Shown: positions 8,833-20,376 of the stretch, one piece after another
Position numbering within the stretch: position 1 is the stretch's first letter
Layout: every line of letters starts with the position of its first letter
Program-made: the position numbers and the translations under genes
The notes under the pieces: generated by a model
Seen by the model: only the letters and a program-made list of their open reading frames with translations
What the model was told of the DNA's origin: nothing
The model's database searches: none
DNA from: Zeimonas sp032027205
Lineage (GTDB): Bacteria > Pseudomonadota > Gammaproteobacteria > Burkholderiales > Burkholderiaceae_E
Length of the DNA stretch: 64,000 nucleotides
NCBI GenBank assembly: GCA_032027205.1
Contig: JAVSMN010000001.1
Span: 124,001-188,000 of the forward strand
Direction of reading: 5' to 3'

Positions 8833-10031
8833 TCGAAAGCGATGCCGGCGCGTTGCGCAACGGTGTGCATGTCCTTGTCGCCGCGGCCCGACAGGTTGAC
8901 GAGGATCGCACGGTCCCTGGGCATCGTCGGCGCGATGCGCGCGGCGTGCGCGAGCGCGTGGCTCGATTCGAGCGCGGGAATGATTCCCTCGATGCGGCAG
9001 CAATCATGGAAGGCGGCCAGCGCCTCGTCGTCGTTGACGACGACGTACTGCGCGCGCCCGCTGTCCTTCAGCCACGCGTGCTCGGGACCCACGCCGGGAT
9101 AGTCGAGGCCGGCCGACACCGAGTGCGTGTCCAGGATCTGCCCGTTCTCGTCCTGCAGCAGGTAGGTGCGGTTGCCGTGCAGGACACCGGGAATGCCGGC
9201 GGTGAGCGAAGCCGAATGCCGACCGGTGTCGATGCCATCGCCGCCCGCCTCGACGCCGACCAGCTGCACGCCTTCGACGTCGATGTACGGATGAAAGATG
9301 CCGATCGCGTTGGAGCCGCCGCCGACGCAGGCAACGACGACGTCGGGCTGGCGTCCGATCATCTCCGGCATCTGGCGCTTGCACTCCTCGCCGATCACCG
9401 ACTGGAAGTCGCGCACCATCGCCGGATACGGATGCGGACCGGCCACCGTGCCGATGATGTAGAAGGTGTCCTCGACATTGGCGACCCAATCGCGCATTGC
9501 CTCGTTCAGCGCGTCCTTCAGGGTTCGCGAGCCGCTCTCCACCGGCACGACTTCGGCGCCGAGCAGCTTCATCCGGTACACGTTCTGCTTCTGTCGCGCG
9601 ACGTCTTCGGCGCCCATGTAGACGACGCAACGCATGCCGTTGCGCGCGGCGACGGTGGCGGTGGCGACGCCATGCTGGCCGGCGCCCGTTTCGGCGATCA
9701 CGCGCGGCTTGCCCATGCGAGCCGCCAGCAGCGCCTGCCCGACCGTGTTGTTGATCTTGTGCGCGCCGGTGTGGTTCAGGTCCTCGCGCTTGAACCAGAT
9801 CTGCGCGCCGCCGAGTCGCTCGGACCACCGACGCGCGTGATACACCGGCGACGGTCGGCCGACGAAGTGCGCCAGCTCGTACTGCAATTCGTGGACGAAG
9901 GAAGGATCGACACGATAGCGCTCATAGGCGTCGCGCAGCTCGTCGAGCGCGTGCACCAGCGTCTCGGCCACGAAGCGGCCGCCGTACGGGCCGAAATGGC
10001 CGCTGGCATCGGGAAGGTCGTAGGGTTTCAT
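8829..10031 (-). CDS. trpB: tryptophan synthase beta chain
   Basis: TrpB joins indole to serine with PLP to make tryptophan. The protein has 400 residues. The PLP lysine is K92 in NHTGAHKINN, the E-AGQHG segment follows, and the phosphate loop is CVGGGSNAIG. The ATG at 10031 was chosen because the family begins with a short Y-LPD-GHFG-YGG segment, visible here from residue 4. The start overlaps the trpF stop by four bases. In many Burkholderiales a small gene separates trpB from trpA; here they overlap directly. Confidence 0.97.
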   Translation of the reverse strand: MKPYDLPDASGHFGPYGGRFVAETLVHALDELRDAYERYRVDPSFVHELQYELAHFVGRPSPVYHARRWSERLGGAQIWFKREDLNHTGAHKINNTVGQALLAARMGKPRVIAETGAGQHGVATATVAARNGMRCVVYMGAEDVARQKQNVYRMKLLGAEVVPVESGSRTLKDALNEAMRDWVANVEDTFYIIGTVAGPHPYPAMVRDFQSVIGEECKRQMPEMIGRQPDVVVACVGGGSNAIGIFHPYIDVEGVQLVGVEAGGDGIDTGRHSASLTAGIPGVLHGNRTYLLQDENGQILDTHSVSAGLDYPGVGPEHAWLKDSGRAQYVVVNDDEALAAFHDCCRIEGIIPALESSHALAHAARIAPTMPRDRAILVNLSGRGDKDMHTVAQRAGIAFE

Positions 10032-10702
10032 ACAAACTGATGTGCGGCGTCGGCGCGCAATACCTCGGCCATGAATCGCTCCATGCGATGCAACGACTTG
10101 CGGCGGGGCTCGCCGCGCGGCGCTCCGTCGGCGGCGTCGGCCTGGATTCCGCTGGAGACGTCCACGGCGTCGGGGCGCACCTGCCCGATCGCGTCGGCTA
10201 CGTTGTCGGGCGACAAGCCGCCCGACAGGACGATGGGTCGCGGCCGGTGCGCGGGAATCAACGACCAGTCGAAGGCTGTGCCGCTGCCACCGTACGCGAG
10301 GCTGAACGAGTCGAGCAACAAGGCCTCGGCGTGCTCGAAGCAAACGAACGATTCTAGCAAATCGACCCCGGCGCGCATTCGCACGGCGCGCCACCAGCGC
10401 AAGCCCACCGGCGTCGAGGCCTCGCATTCGCTCGGCGATTCGTTGCCGTGGAACTGCAGCGTATCGAGCCCGACCGCGCCCGCCACCCGCCGCACCTCGT
10501 CGGGCGGCGCATCGACGAAGAGTCCGACCGCGGCGACGTACGACGGCAATGCGCGGCGGATGCCGGCGGCATGCGCGAGGTCGAGCGCGCGCGGGCTGCG
10601 CGGATAGAAGACGAGACCGATCGCGTCCACGCCGAGCGCGACGGCGTCGCGTGCATCGCGCACGTCGACGATCCCGCAGAACTTGACGCGTGTGCGGCTC
10701 AT
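10028..10702 (-). CDS. trpF: phosphoribosylanthranilate isomerase
   Basis: TrpF performs the Amadori rearrangement of phosphoribosylanthranilate to CdRP in tryptophan synthesis. The 224-residue protein opens with VKFCGIVDVRDA, where Cys9 is the catalytic base, and includes GLVFYPRSPR, LQFHGNES and the C-terminal LSGGLSPDNV phosphate site with DVSSGIQ. The family usually has CGIT-; the Val at that place is a minor difference. trpF, trpB and trpA are contiguous and coupled. trpC, trpD and trpE are not in this window. Confidence 0.94.
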   Translation of the reverse strand: MSRTRVKFCGIVDVRDARDAVALGVDAIGLVFYPRSPRALDLAHAAGIRRALPSYVAAVGLFVDAPPDEVRRVAGAVGLDTLQFHGNESPSECEASTPVGLRWWRAVRMRAGVDLLESFVCFEHAEALLLDSFSLAYGGSGTAFDWSLIPAHRPRPIVLSGGLSPDNVADAIGQVRPDAVDVSSGIQADAADGAPRGEPRRKSLHRMERFMAEVLRADAAHQFV

Positions 10703-10745
10703 CGGGCCGCACCGCTCAGGGCAATCCGGGCCGGCTCAGCGCTGC

Positions 10746-11543
10746 TCACCGCATCGCCTCGAACAGCGCGTCGTCGCCGCCGCTCCACGAGGGCACGCCG
10801 TGCCGCTCGTCGTACTGCGCACCGTCGAGATAGAGGCCGTCGGGCGCGTAGGTGGCAGCGGCGAGCGTGCGATCTCGTCCGGCGAGGAGTTCGCCGAGCC
10901 ATTGCGGATCGCGCCGCCCTTCGCCGACGGCAAGCAGCGAACCGACGATGTTGCGGATCATGTGGTGCAGGAAGGCGTTCGCGACGAAAGTGAAGACGAC
11001 GATGGGTCCGCGCTCGCACAGCGACAGTTCTTCGAGCCGGCGCACCGGCGAGGCTGCCTGGCATTGGGCGGAACGAAACGCCGAGAAGTCGTGCTCGCCC
11101 GTCAGTGCCGCGGCCGCCGCGCGCATCCGCGCGACGTCGATCTCGCGGAAGGTCCAGCCGACGCGCTGCGCGAGCAGTGGATGGCGTACGGCGCAACGGT
11201 ACAGCAGGTAACGATAACGCCTGCGCGTCGCGCCGTAGCGGGCGTGGAAGGAATCGTCGACGGCTGTGGCGCTGCGCACCGCGAGCGCGGCCGGCAGATG
11301 CGCGTTGGTTCCACGCACCCAGGCCGTCAGCGGCCGCTGGGCCGCGCTATCGAAATGCACGACCTGGCGAAGCGCGTGTACGCCGGCATCGGTGCGCCCG
11401 GCGCAGACGGTGCGAATCGTCTCGCCGGCCACCGCCGACAGCGCGCGTTCGAGCGCGTCCTGCGCGGCGGTTGCGTCCGGTTGCGTCTGCCAGCCCGAGA
11501 AGCGGCTGCCGTCGTAGGCGACGGTCAGCGCATAGCGCGACAA
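10746..11543 (-). CDS. truA: tRNA pseudouridine(38-40) synthase
   Basis: TruA modifies U38-U40 in the anticodon arm of tRNAs. The 265-residue protein has the catalytic Asp52 in CAGRTDAGVHA, the DFSAFRS segment near 153, and the C-terminal F-HHMIRNIVG segment. The start is TTG at 11543, giving SRYALTVAYDGSRF, which matches the family N-terminus. No ATG is available between the fimV stop and this codon, and a GGAAC sequence precedes it. The fimV-truA-trpF order is also known from Pseudomonas. Confidence 0.94.
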   Translation of the reverse strand: MSRYALTVAYDGSRFSGWQTQPDATAAQDALERALSAVAGETIRTVCAGRTDAGVHALRQVVHFDSAAQRPLTAWVRGTNAHLPAALAVRSATAVDDSFHARYGATRRRYRYLLYRCAVRHPLLAQRVGWTFREIDVARMRAAAAALTGEHDFSAFRSAQCQAASPVRRLEELSLCERGPIVVFTFVANAFLHHMIRNIVGSLLAVGEGRRDPQWLGELLAGRDRTLAAATYAPDGLYLDGAQYDERHGVPSWSGGDDALFEAMR

Positions 11544-11551
11544 CCGTTCCG

Positions 11552-14593
<3,042 letters not shown>

Positions 14594-14800
14594 GCTATTC
14601 CCCGGACGCTGGAAATGATATTTTGAGGCTAACATCAGCCATTTACAGGTGCAAGATCGCGCGTCGCCTGAACTGGCGCCTGTGGCCGTCATGTGACGAA
14701 CGGCATCTTCTGAAGGGTCTGGCGGCGCCCGCGCGTCTCATGCGAGGCACCGCAGGCGCCCGCAACGGCCCGATGCAGGGTGCGCAATCGGCGTCCTTGG

Positions 14801-15922
14801 TCAGGCGGCCAGCAGGCGCAGCATCCGGCGCAACGGTTCGGCGGCGCCCCACAGCAACTGGTCGCCGACAGTGAACGCACCGAGGTAGCCCGGACCGAAC
14901 GAGAGCTTGCGCAACCGCCCCACCGGAATGTCGAGCCGACCGTTCACGGCCGTGGGCGTGAGCGCGCGAATCGACTCCTCGCGCGTGTTCGGCACCAACT
15001 TCACCCACTCGTTGCCCGAGGCGATCAGCGACTCGACGTCGGACAGCGGCAGGTCGCGCCGCAGCTTGATGGTCATCGCCTGGCTGTGGCAGCGCATCGC
15101 GCCGATGCGCACGCAAAGGCTTTCGACCGGAATGCGCCCCGGGCCGGAGACGGGCAGCCCGAGGATCTTGTTCAGTTCGGCGTCGCCCTTCCACTCCTCG
15201 CGCGAGCTGCCATCGCCGAGGTCCTTGTCGATCCACGGAATGAGGCTGCCGGCGAGCGGAACGCCGAAATGCGTCGTCGGAAACGATTCGGCGCGCATCG
15301 CCGCCGAAACCTTCGCGTCGATCTCGAGGATCGCCGACGCGGGGTCGGCCAGCAGCGGCGCGACCGACGCGTGCGCGGCGCCCATCTGCGCGAGCAATTC
15401 CCGCATGTTCTGCGCACCGGCTCCCGAGGCCGCCTGGTAGGTCGTCGCGGCGATCCACTCGACGAGGTTCTCGCGCAGCAATCCGGCGAGCGCCATCATC
15501 ATCAGGCTCACCGTGCAGTTGCCGCCGACGAAAACGCGCGTGCCGCGCTCGAGGGCATCGCGGATCACGTGCAGGTTCAGCGGATCGAGGACGATGACGG
15601 CGTCGTCCTTCATGCGCAGCGCCGAGGCAGCATCGACCCAGTAGCCTTTCCACCCGGCCGCGCGCAGCTTCGGGAAGACCTCGTTGGTCCAGTCGCCGCC
15701 CTGGCAGGTGAGGACGACGTCCATCGCCTTCAGGCTATCGATGTCGGATGCATCGCGCAGGCGCTCGTCGCCGAGGTTCGGCACGGTCGGCGCCTTGCCG
15801 CCGGCGTTCGACGTGCTGAAGAACGCCGTCTCGACGTGCGCGAAGTCGTTCTCCTCGCGCATGCGCTGCATCAGCACGGAACCGACCATTCCGCGCCACC
15901 CGACCATTGCGACCTTCAACAT
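14801..15922 (-). CDS. asd: aspartate-semialdehyde dehydrogenase
   Basis: Asd reduces aspartyl phosphate to aspartate semialdehyde with NADPH, feeding lysine/diaminopimelate, threonine and methionine. The 373-residue protein has the nucleotide motif VGWRGMVGS at 7-15, SNAGG near residue 38, the catalytic Cys136 in VGGNCTVSLM, and a Q-ASGAGA segment near residue 163. Its length and the VGWRGMVG form place it in the proteobacterial (E. coli-like) class. It lies 52 bases after leuB on the same strand. Confidence 0.96.
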   Translation of the reverse strand: MLKVAMVGWRGMVGSVLMQRMREENDFAHVETAFFSTSNAGGKAPTVPNLGDERLRDASDIDSLKAMDVVLTCQGGDWTNEVFPKLRAAGWKGYWVDAASALRMKDDAVIVLDPLNLHVIRDALERGTRVFVGGNCTVSLMMMALAGLLRENLVEWIAATTYQAASGAGAQNMRELLAQMGAAHASVAPLLADPASAILEIDAKVSAAMRAESFPTTHFGVPLAGSLIPWIDKDLGDGSSREEWKGDAELNKILGLPVSGPGRIPVESLCVRIGAMRCHSQAMTIKLRRDLPLSDVESLIASGNEWVKLVPNTREESIRALTPTAVNGRLDIPVGRLRKLSFGPGYLGAFTVGDQLLWGAAEPLRRMLRLLAA

Positions 15923-15974
15923 GATTGCTCCATACCTTGGCCGATGAGACCGTCGTGCGGTGCGCTTCTTTCCA

Positions 15975-17039
15975 TCAGAGCGCGGCGAGCACCGCGTCGC
16001 CCATTTCCTTCGTGCCGACCGTTCGCTTGCCCGGCTCGGCGATGTCCGCCGTGCGATAGCCCTGCGCCAGAACCTTGCGCACGGCGCGCTCGATGCGCTG
16101 CGCCGCGGCTTCGTTGCCGACGCTGTGGCGCAGCAGCATCGCCGCCGACAGGATCGTCGCCAGCGGATTGGCGACGTCGCGACCGGCGATGTCGGGCGCC
16201 GATCCGTGGATCGGCTCGTACAGTCCGAAGCCGCGGGCGTTCAGCGACGCCGACGGCAGCATGCCGATCGAGCCGGTGAGCATCGACGCCTCGTCCGACA
16301 GGATGTCGCCGAACATGTTGCCGGTGACGATCACGTCGAACTGTTTCGGATTGCGCACGAGTTGCATGGCCGCATTGTCCACGTACATGTGGACCAGCTC
16401 CACGTCGCGGTATTCGGCGTGTACCTCGGTGACCACGTCGCGCCAGAACTGCGTCGTCTCGAGCACGTTGGCCTTGTCGACCGAGCAGACGCGGCGCCGG
16501 CGCTTGCGCGCCGCCTCGAACGCGAGCACCGCGATGCGACGGATCTCGCTCTCGGTGTAGCGCATCGTGTCGAAACCCTCGCGCTCGCCGTTCTCGTTCA
16601 CGCGTACGCCGCGCGGCTGCCCGAAGTAGATGTCGCTGGTGAGCTCGCGCAGGATCAGCAGGTCGAGCCCGGCGACGACCTCGTCCTTCAGCGTGGACGC
16701 GTGCGCGAGCTCCGGATAGACGATCGCCGGGCGCAGGTTGGCGAACAGATCGAAGTGCCGGCGCAGCCGCAGCAACCCCTGCTCCGGGCGCTTGGCACGC
16801 GGCAGCGTGTCGTACTTGGGGCCGCCCACCGAGCCGAACAGGATGGCGTCGGCGCGTTCGGCGAGCTTCAGCGTCGCCTCCGGCAGCGGATCGCCGGCGA
16901 CGTCGTATCCGGCGCCGCCCACCGGCGCGCGCTCGATCGTCAGTGTCAGCCCGTCGCGACCGAGCGCCTCGAGCACGCGCACTGCCTGCGCGGTGATCTC
17001 GGGGCCGATTCCGTCTCCTGCCAGGACTGCGATCCTCAT
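15975..17039 (-). CDS. leuB: 3-isopropylmalate dehydrogenase
   Basis: LeuB oxidises and decarboxylates 3-isopropylmalate in leucine synthesis, using NAD+. The 354-residue protein starts MRIAVLAGDGIGPE, so the ATG at 17039 is secure even though the frame is open further upstream. Substrate-binding residues are visible in LRELTSDIYFG. The metal-binding aspartates are in TGNMFGDILSDEAS, and EPIHGSAPDIAG is the NAD-binding loop. A strong hairpin lies in the 116-base gap to leuD. Confidence 0.96.
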   Translation of the reverse strand: MRIAVLAGDGIGPEITAQAVRVLEALGRDGLTLTIERAPVGGAGYDVAGDPLPEATLKLAERADAILFGSVGGPKYDTLPRAKRPEQGLLRLRRHFDLFANLRPAIVYPELAHASTLKDEVVAGLDLLILRELTSDIYFGQPRGVRVNENGEREGFDTMRYTESEIRRIAVLAFEAARKRRRRVCSVDKANVLETTQFWRDVVTEVHAEYRDVELVHMYVDNAAMQLVRNPKQFDVIVTGNMFGDILSDEASMLTGSIGMLPSASLNARGFGLYEPIHGSAPDIAGRDVANPLATILSAAMLLRHSVGNEAAAQRIERAVRKVLAQGYRTADIAEPGKRTVGTKEMGDAVLAAL

Positions 17040-17093
17040 CCGGATGTTCCTCGATCGGTTCGTTCGTTCGTCGCCGTCGCCCCCAAACGAAGC

Positions 17094-17120
17094 GGCCCGG
17101 CTTGCCTGCCAAGCCGGGCC
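17094..17120 (-). terminator. stable hairpin in the leuD-leuB gap
   Basis: An exact 11-bp inverted repeat (GGCCCGGCTTG and its complement) with a 5-base loop lies between leuD and leuB. The transcript would form a very stable stem. No run of U follows, so it is not a classical intrinsic terminator. It may attenuate transcription, stop exonucleases or mark an mRNA processing site. Confidence 0.5.
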
Positions 17121-17155
17121 CGCCGTCGGGTGTTCGGCGCTCGCCAGCCTGGCGT

Positions 17156-17809
17156 TCAACCGGCCAGCGTCTTCGCCAGCCAGGGCTGCTCGGTGAGCCG
17201 TTTTCGCTCGTATTCGCGAATCTGGTCGGCGTGCTTCAGCGTGAGTCCGATCTCGTCCAGTCCGTGGACCAGGCACTCCTTGCGAAACGCATCGACCTCG
17301 AACTCGAACACGCGCGACCCGTCCACCGTGCGAATCTGCTGCTCGGGAAGGTCGAGCACGAGTTCGAAGCCGGGAAACGCGTTGACCTGGTCGAACAGCC
17401 AGTCGACGTCCGACTCCGACAGCCGCACCGGAAGCAGCCCGTTCTTGAAGCAGTTGTTGTAGAAGATGTCGGCGTAGGACGGCGCGACGATCACGCGAAA
17501 ACCGTAGTCTTCGAGCGCCCACGGCGCGTGCTCGCGCGACGAACCGCAGCCGAAGTTCTTGCGCGTGAGCAGGATCGACGCGTTGCGGTAGCGCGCCTGG
17601 TTCAGCGGGAAATCGGGATTCAGCGGCCGGCGGCTGTTGTCCATGCCGGGCTCGCCCGGGTCGAGGTAGCGCCACGCATCGAACAGGTTCGGGCCGAAGC
17701 CGCTGCGGCGGATCGACTTCAGGAACTGCTTCGGGATGATCGCGTCGGTGTCGACGTTGGCGCGATCGAGCGGCGCGACGAGGCCGCGATGCACGATGAG
17801 ACTTCTCAT
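17156..17809 (-). CDS. leuD: 3-isopropylmalate dehydratase small subunit
   Basis: LeuD is the swivel domain that pairs with LeuC to isomerise 2- and 3-isopropylmalate. The 217-residue protein has the start region NVDTDAIIPKQFL, the conserved NFGCGSSREHAPWAL segment near 84, and FKNGLLP. The ATG at 17809 follows from the family N-terminus. The gene is part of the leuC-entericidin-leuD-leuB run. Confidence 0.96.
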   Translation of the reverse strand: MRSLIVHRGLVAPLDRANVDTDAIIPKQFLKSIRRSGFGPNLFDAWRYLDPGEPGMDNSRRPLNPDFPLNQARYRNASILLTRKNFGCGSSREHAPWALEDYGFRVIVAPSYADIFYNNCFKNGLLPVRLSESDVDWLFDQVNAFPGFELVLDLPEQQIRTVDGSRVFEFEVDAFRKECLVHGLDEIGLTLKHADQIREYERKRLTEQPWLAKTLAG

Positions 17810-17811
17810 GA

Positions 17812-17943
17812 CTATCGCTTGGCAGCGCCCTGGATCGTTTCGCCGGCCCGCTGGATGTCCTTGCCCATGCCGGCGAACGTGTTGCAGCCGGCCAGCACGA
17901 TGCCGCACAGCGCGATCGAGATTGCGTACAGGGCTCTTTTCAT
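17812..17943 (-). CDS. entericidin A/B family small lipoprotein
   Basis: This is a 43-residue lipoprotein between leuC and leuD. A basic start (MKRA) and a hydrophobic stretch lead to the lipobox LAGC with Cys20. The mature part has NTFAGMGKDIQRAGETIQ, the amphipathic pattern of entericidins, and ends KR. The stop lies two bases before the leuD ATG. Entericidin genes at this exact place are common in Burkholderiales. In E. coli, EcnA and EcnB form an antidote/toxin-like pair; only one copy is seen here, so its role is open. Confidence 0.88.
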   Translation of the reverse strand: MKRALYAISIALCGIVLAGCNTFAGMGKDIQRAGETIQGAAKR

Positions 17944-17958
17944 TCAGCGGCTCCGGCG

Positions 17959-19371
17959 TCAGCGCAACGCGCGCACGTCGACGAAATGACCGGCGAGCGC
18001 CGCGGCGGCGGCCATCGCCGGACTGACGAGATGCGTGCGCCCGCCTGCACCCTGGCGGCCTTCGAAATTGCGGTTCGATGTGGAGGCGCAGCGTTCGCCC
18101 GGTTCGAGGCGGTCGGCGTTCATCGCCAGGCACATCGAGCAGCCGGGCTCGCGCCATTCGAAGCCCGCGTCGCGGAAGATGCGGTCGAGTCCTTCCTGCT
18201 CGGCCTGCGCCTTCACCAGGCCCGATCCCGGCACGACCATGGCGAGCGTGACGTTCGACGCCTTGTGCCGGCCGCGCACGACGGCAGCGGCTTCGCGCAG
18301 GTCTTCGATGCGCGAATTCGTGCACGAGCCGATGAACACCTTGTCGATGCGGATATCGACGATCGGCGTGTTCGGCTCGAGCCCCATGTACTGCAGCGCG
18401 CGCTCGTAACCCTCGCGGCGCACCGGATCCTTCTCCTTGTCGGGATCGGGCACGCGGGAGTCGATGGTCGTGACCATCTCTGGCGAGGTACCCCAGCTGA
18501 CGTACGGCGAGAGCTTCGTCGCGTCGATCTCGACGACGAGATCGAAGCGCGCGCCCTCGTCGGAATGCAGCGTGCGCCAGTGTTCGACCGCGCGATCCCA
18601 GGTTTCGCCGGTCGGCGCCATCGGCCGGCCCTTCAGGTAGCGGAAGGTGGTTTCGTCTGCGGCGACCATCCCCGAGCGCGCGCCGGCCTCGATCGCCATG
18701 TTGCAGATCGTCATCCGGCCTTCCATCGACAGCGCGCGAATCGTCGACCCGGCGAATTCGATCGCATAACCGGTGCCGCCGGCGGTGCCGATGCGGCCGA
18801 TGATCGCGAGGACGACATCCTTCGCGGTGACGCCGCGCGGCAGCGCGCCTTCGACGCGCACCAGCATGTTCTTCATCTTGCGCGCGACCAGCGTCTGCGT
18901 GGCGAGCACGTGCTCGACCTCGGAGGTGCCGATACCGAAAGCCAGGCAGGCAAAGGCGCCGTGCGTGCTGGTGTGGGAGTCGCCGCAGACGACGGTCATG
19001 CCGGGCAGCGTTGCGCCCTGCTCCGGGCCGATCACGTGGACGATGCCCTGGCGGCGATCGAGCAGGTCGAAATAGGCGATGCCGTGCTCGCGCGCGTTGG
19101 CATCGAGCGTTTCGACCTGCAGGCGCGAGATCGGATCGGCAATACCGCGCGAGCGGTCGGTGGTGGGAACGTTATGGTCGACCACCGCGAGGTTGGCCGA
19201 CACACGCCACGGCTTGCGGCCCGCGAGCCGAAGGCCTTCGAACGCCTGCGGACTCGTGACCTCGTGAACCAGGTGGCGATCGATGTAGATCAGGGCGGTG
19301 CCGTCGTCCTCCTGGTGGACGACGTGAGCGTCCCACAGCTTGTCGTACAGCGTGCGAGCGGCGAGCGACAT
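17959..19371 (-). CDS. leuC: 3-isopropylmalate dehydratase large subunit
   Basis: LeuC is the aconitase-like catalytic subunit that holds a [4Fe-4S] cluster. The 470-residue protein has the substrate segment VCGDSHTSTHGAFG-like (here VVCGDSHTSTHGAFAC), the cluster cysteine in IGSCTNSRIEDLREAA, and the pair in CSMCLAMN. The C-terminus has STSNRNFEGRQG and THLVSPAMAAAAA. It starts the leuCDB run. leuA is not in the window. Confidence 0.97.
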   Translation of the reverse strand: MSLAARTLYDKLWDAHVVHQEDDGTALIYIDRHLVHEVTSPQAFEGLRLAGRKPWRVSANLAVVDHNVPTTDRSRGIADPISRLQVETLDANAREHGIAYFDLLDRRQGIVHVIGPEQGATLPGMTVVCGDSHTSTHGAFACLAFGIGTSEVEHVLATQTLVARKMKNMLVRVEGALPRGVTAKDVVLAIIGRIGTAGGTGYAIEFAGSTIRALSMEGRMTICNMAIEAGARSGMVAADETTFRYLKGRPMAPTGETWDRAVEHWRTLHSDEGARFDLVVEIDATKLSPYVSWGTSPEMVTTIDSRVPDPDKEKDPVRREGYERALQYMGLEPNTPIVDIRIDKVFIGSCTNSRIEDLREAAAVVRGRHKASNVTLAMVVPGSGLVKAQAEQEGLDRIFRDAGFEWREPGCSMCLAMNADRLEPGERCASTSNRNFEGRQGAGGRTHLVSPAMAAAAALAGHFVDVRALR

Positions 19372-19459
19372 GACGATCGGATTCGGGCCTGCGGCCGCAG
19401 CACGACGGCGGGCCGCGGCAGGGTTGCGGCAGAGCGTCGATTATGCCACGGCGAGCCGT

Positions 19460-19478
19460 TTTGGTGCGCCGCACCAAA
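19460..19478. repeat. 8-bp inverted repeat upstream of leuC
   Basis: TTTGGTGC and GCACCAAA are separated by three bases in the gap between the M48 gene stop and the leuC start, about 90 bases before the leuC ATG. It could be a hairpin at the end of the M48 transcript or an operator for the leu genes. No T-run is present. Confidence 0.5.
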
Positions 19479-19502
19479 GGGCGCCGCGCGGTGGCGTCGG
19501 CG

Positions 19503-20327
19503 TCAGCGGCTCGCCTGCTGATACAGCGGCATCACGCGCTGCGCGTAGACCTGGAGATCCTTCAGCCGGTTCTCCGCGGAGGGGTGCGTGCTGAGGAACT
19601 CGGGGCCGTTGCTGCCGCCGGCCTTCTGCGCCATCTTCTGCCACAGGGTCACGGCCGCGCGCGGATCGTAGCCGGCGCGCGCAGCGATTTCGACGCCGAT
19701 ACGATCGGCCTCGGATTCCTGTAACCGACTGTGCGGCAGGCCGAAGAAGGTCTTGTAGAAGACATTGCCGAGGTCGGTGGCTGCGTCGCCCGCGCCGAGC
19801 AGCACGGCAGCGCCGCTGATCAGCACCTGCGCGCCGACCTGCTCGGAGGCCCGCTCGCGCGCGTGCTCGCGCAACGCGTGCGCGATCTCGTGCCCGAGCA
19901 CCGCCGCGATCTCGTCGTCGCTGAGGTTCAGCTTCTTCACCAGCCCGCTGTACACCCCGATCTTGCCGCCCGGCATGACCCACGCGTTGATCTCGGGCGA
20001 GTCGAAGACGTTGACTTCCCACTTCCACGAGCGCGCATCGGGTCGGAACGCTGCGCTGGCCGGAATCAGTCGCGAGGTGATCGCGCGCACGCGGCTGGTG
20101 AGCGCCGCATCATCGTTCAACGTCCCTTTCTGGCGCTGCTGCTGGACGATCTGCGCGTAGGCCTGGTTGGCCTCCTGCTGCATCTGCGCTTCCGAGACGA
20201 GCGAGGACATCCGCTGCGTGCGGTCGACGCCGACCGCACCCGGATTGGTGGTCTGCACGGTGCTGCAGGCTGCGAGGAGTAGCGACGCCGCGGCGGTGAT
20301 CGCGGCGAGCAGGCGCGTGGCTATCAT
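19503..20327 (-). CDS. M48 family metallopeptidase lipoprotein
   Basis: This is a 274-residue periplasmic zinc protease. The lipobox LLAAC places the lipidated Cys at 21. The zinc motif HEIAH is at 146-150, and the third ligand is expected at E204 in QESEADRIG. The domain also has NAWVMPGGKIGVYSGL (115-129), typical of LoiP/YcaL-type Oma1-like proteases. Such proteases take part in envelope quality control. The stop is followed by a hairpin and then leuC. The gene lies alone between leuC and aroC. Confidence 0.93.
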   Translation of the reverse strand: MIATRLLAAITAAASLLLAACSTVQTTNPGAVGVDRTQRMSSLVSEAQMQQEANQAYAQIVQQQRQKGTLNDDAALTSRVRAITSRLIPASAAFRPDARSWKWEVNVFDSPEINAWVMPGGKIGVYSGLVKKLNLSDDEIAAVLGHEIAHALREHARERASEQVGAQVLISGAAVLLGAGDAATDLGNVFYKTFFGLPHSRLQESEADRIGVEIAARAGYDPRAAVTLWQKMAQKAGGSNGPEFLSTHPSAENRLKDLQVYAQRVMPLYQQASR

Positions 20328-20376
20328 GGTCGCGGGCTCGATTTCGAAACGTCAGCGGTCCGCAACGGGAAGCAAC

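Noticed and set aside
17094..17120. Classical intrinsic terminator between leuD and leuB
   Set aside because: The stem is strong but no U-tract follows, and leuB, which should be co-expressed, lies downstream. Reported as a hairpin of unknown role.
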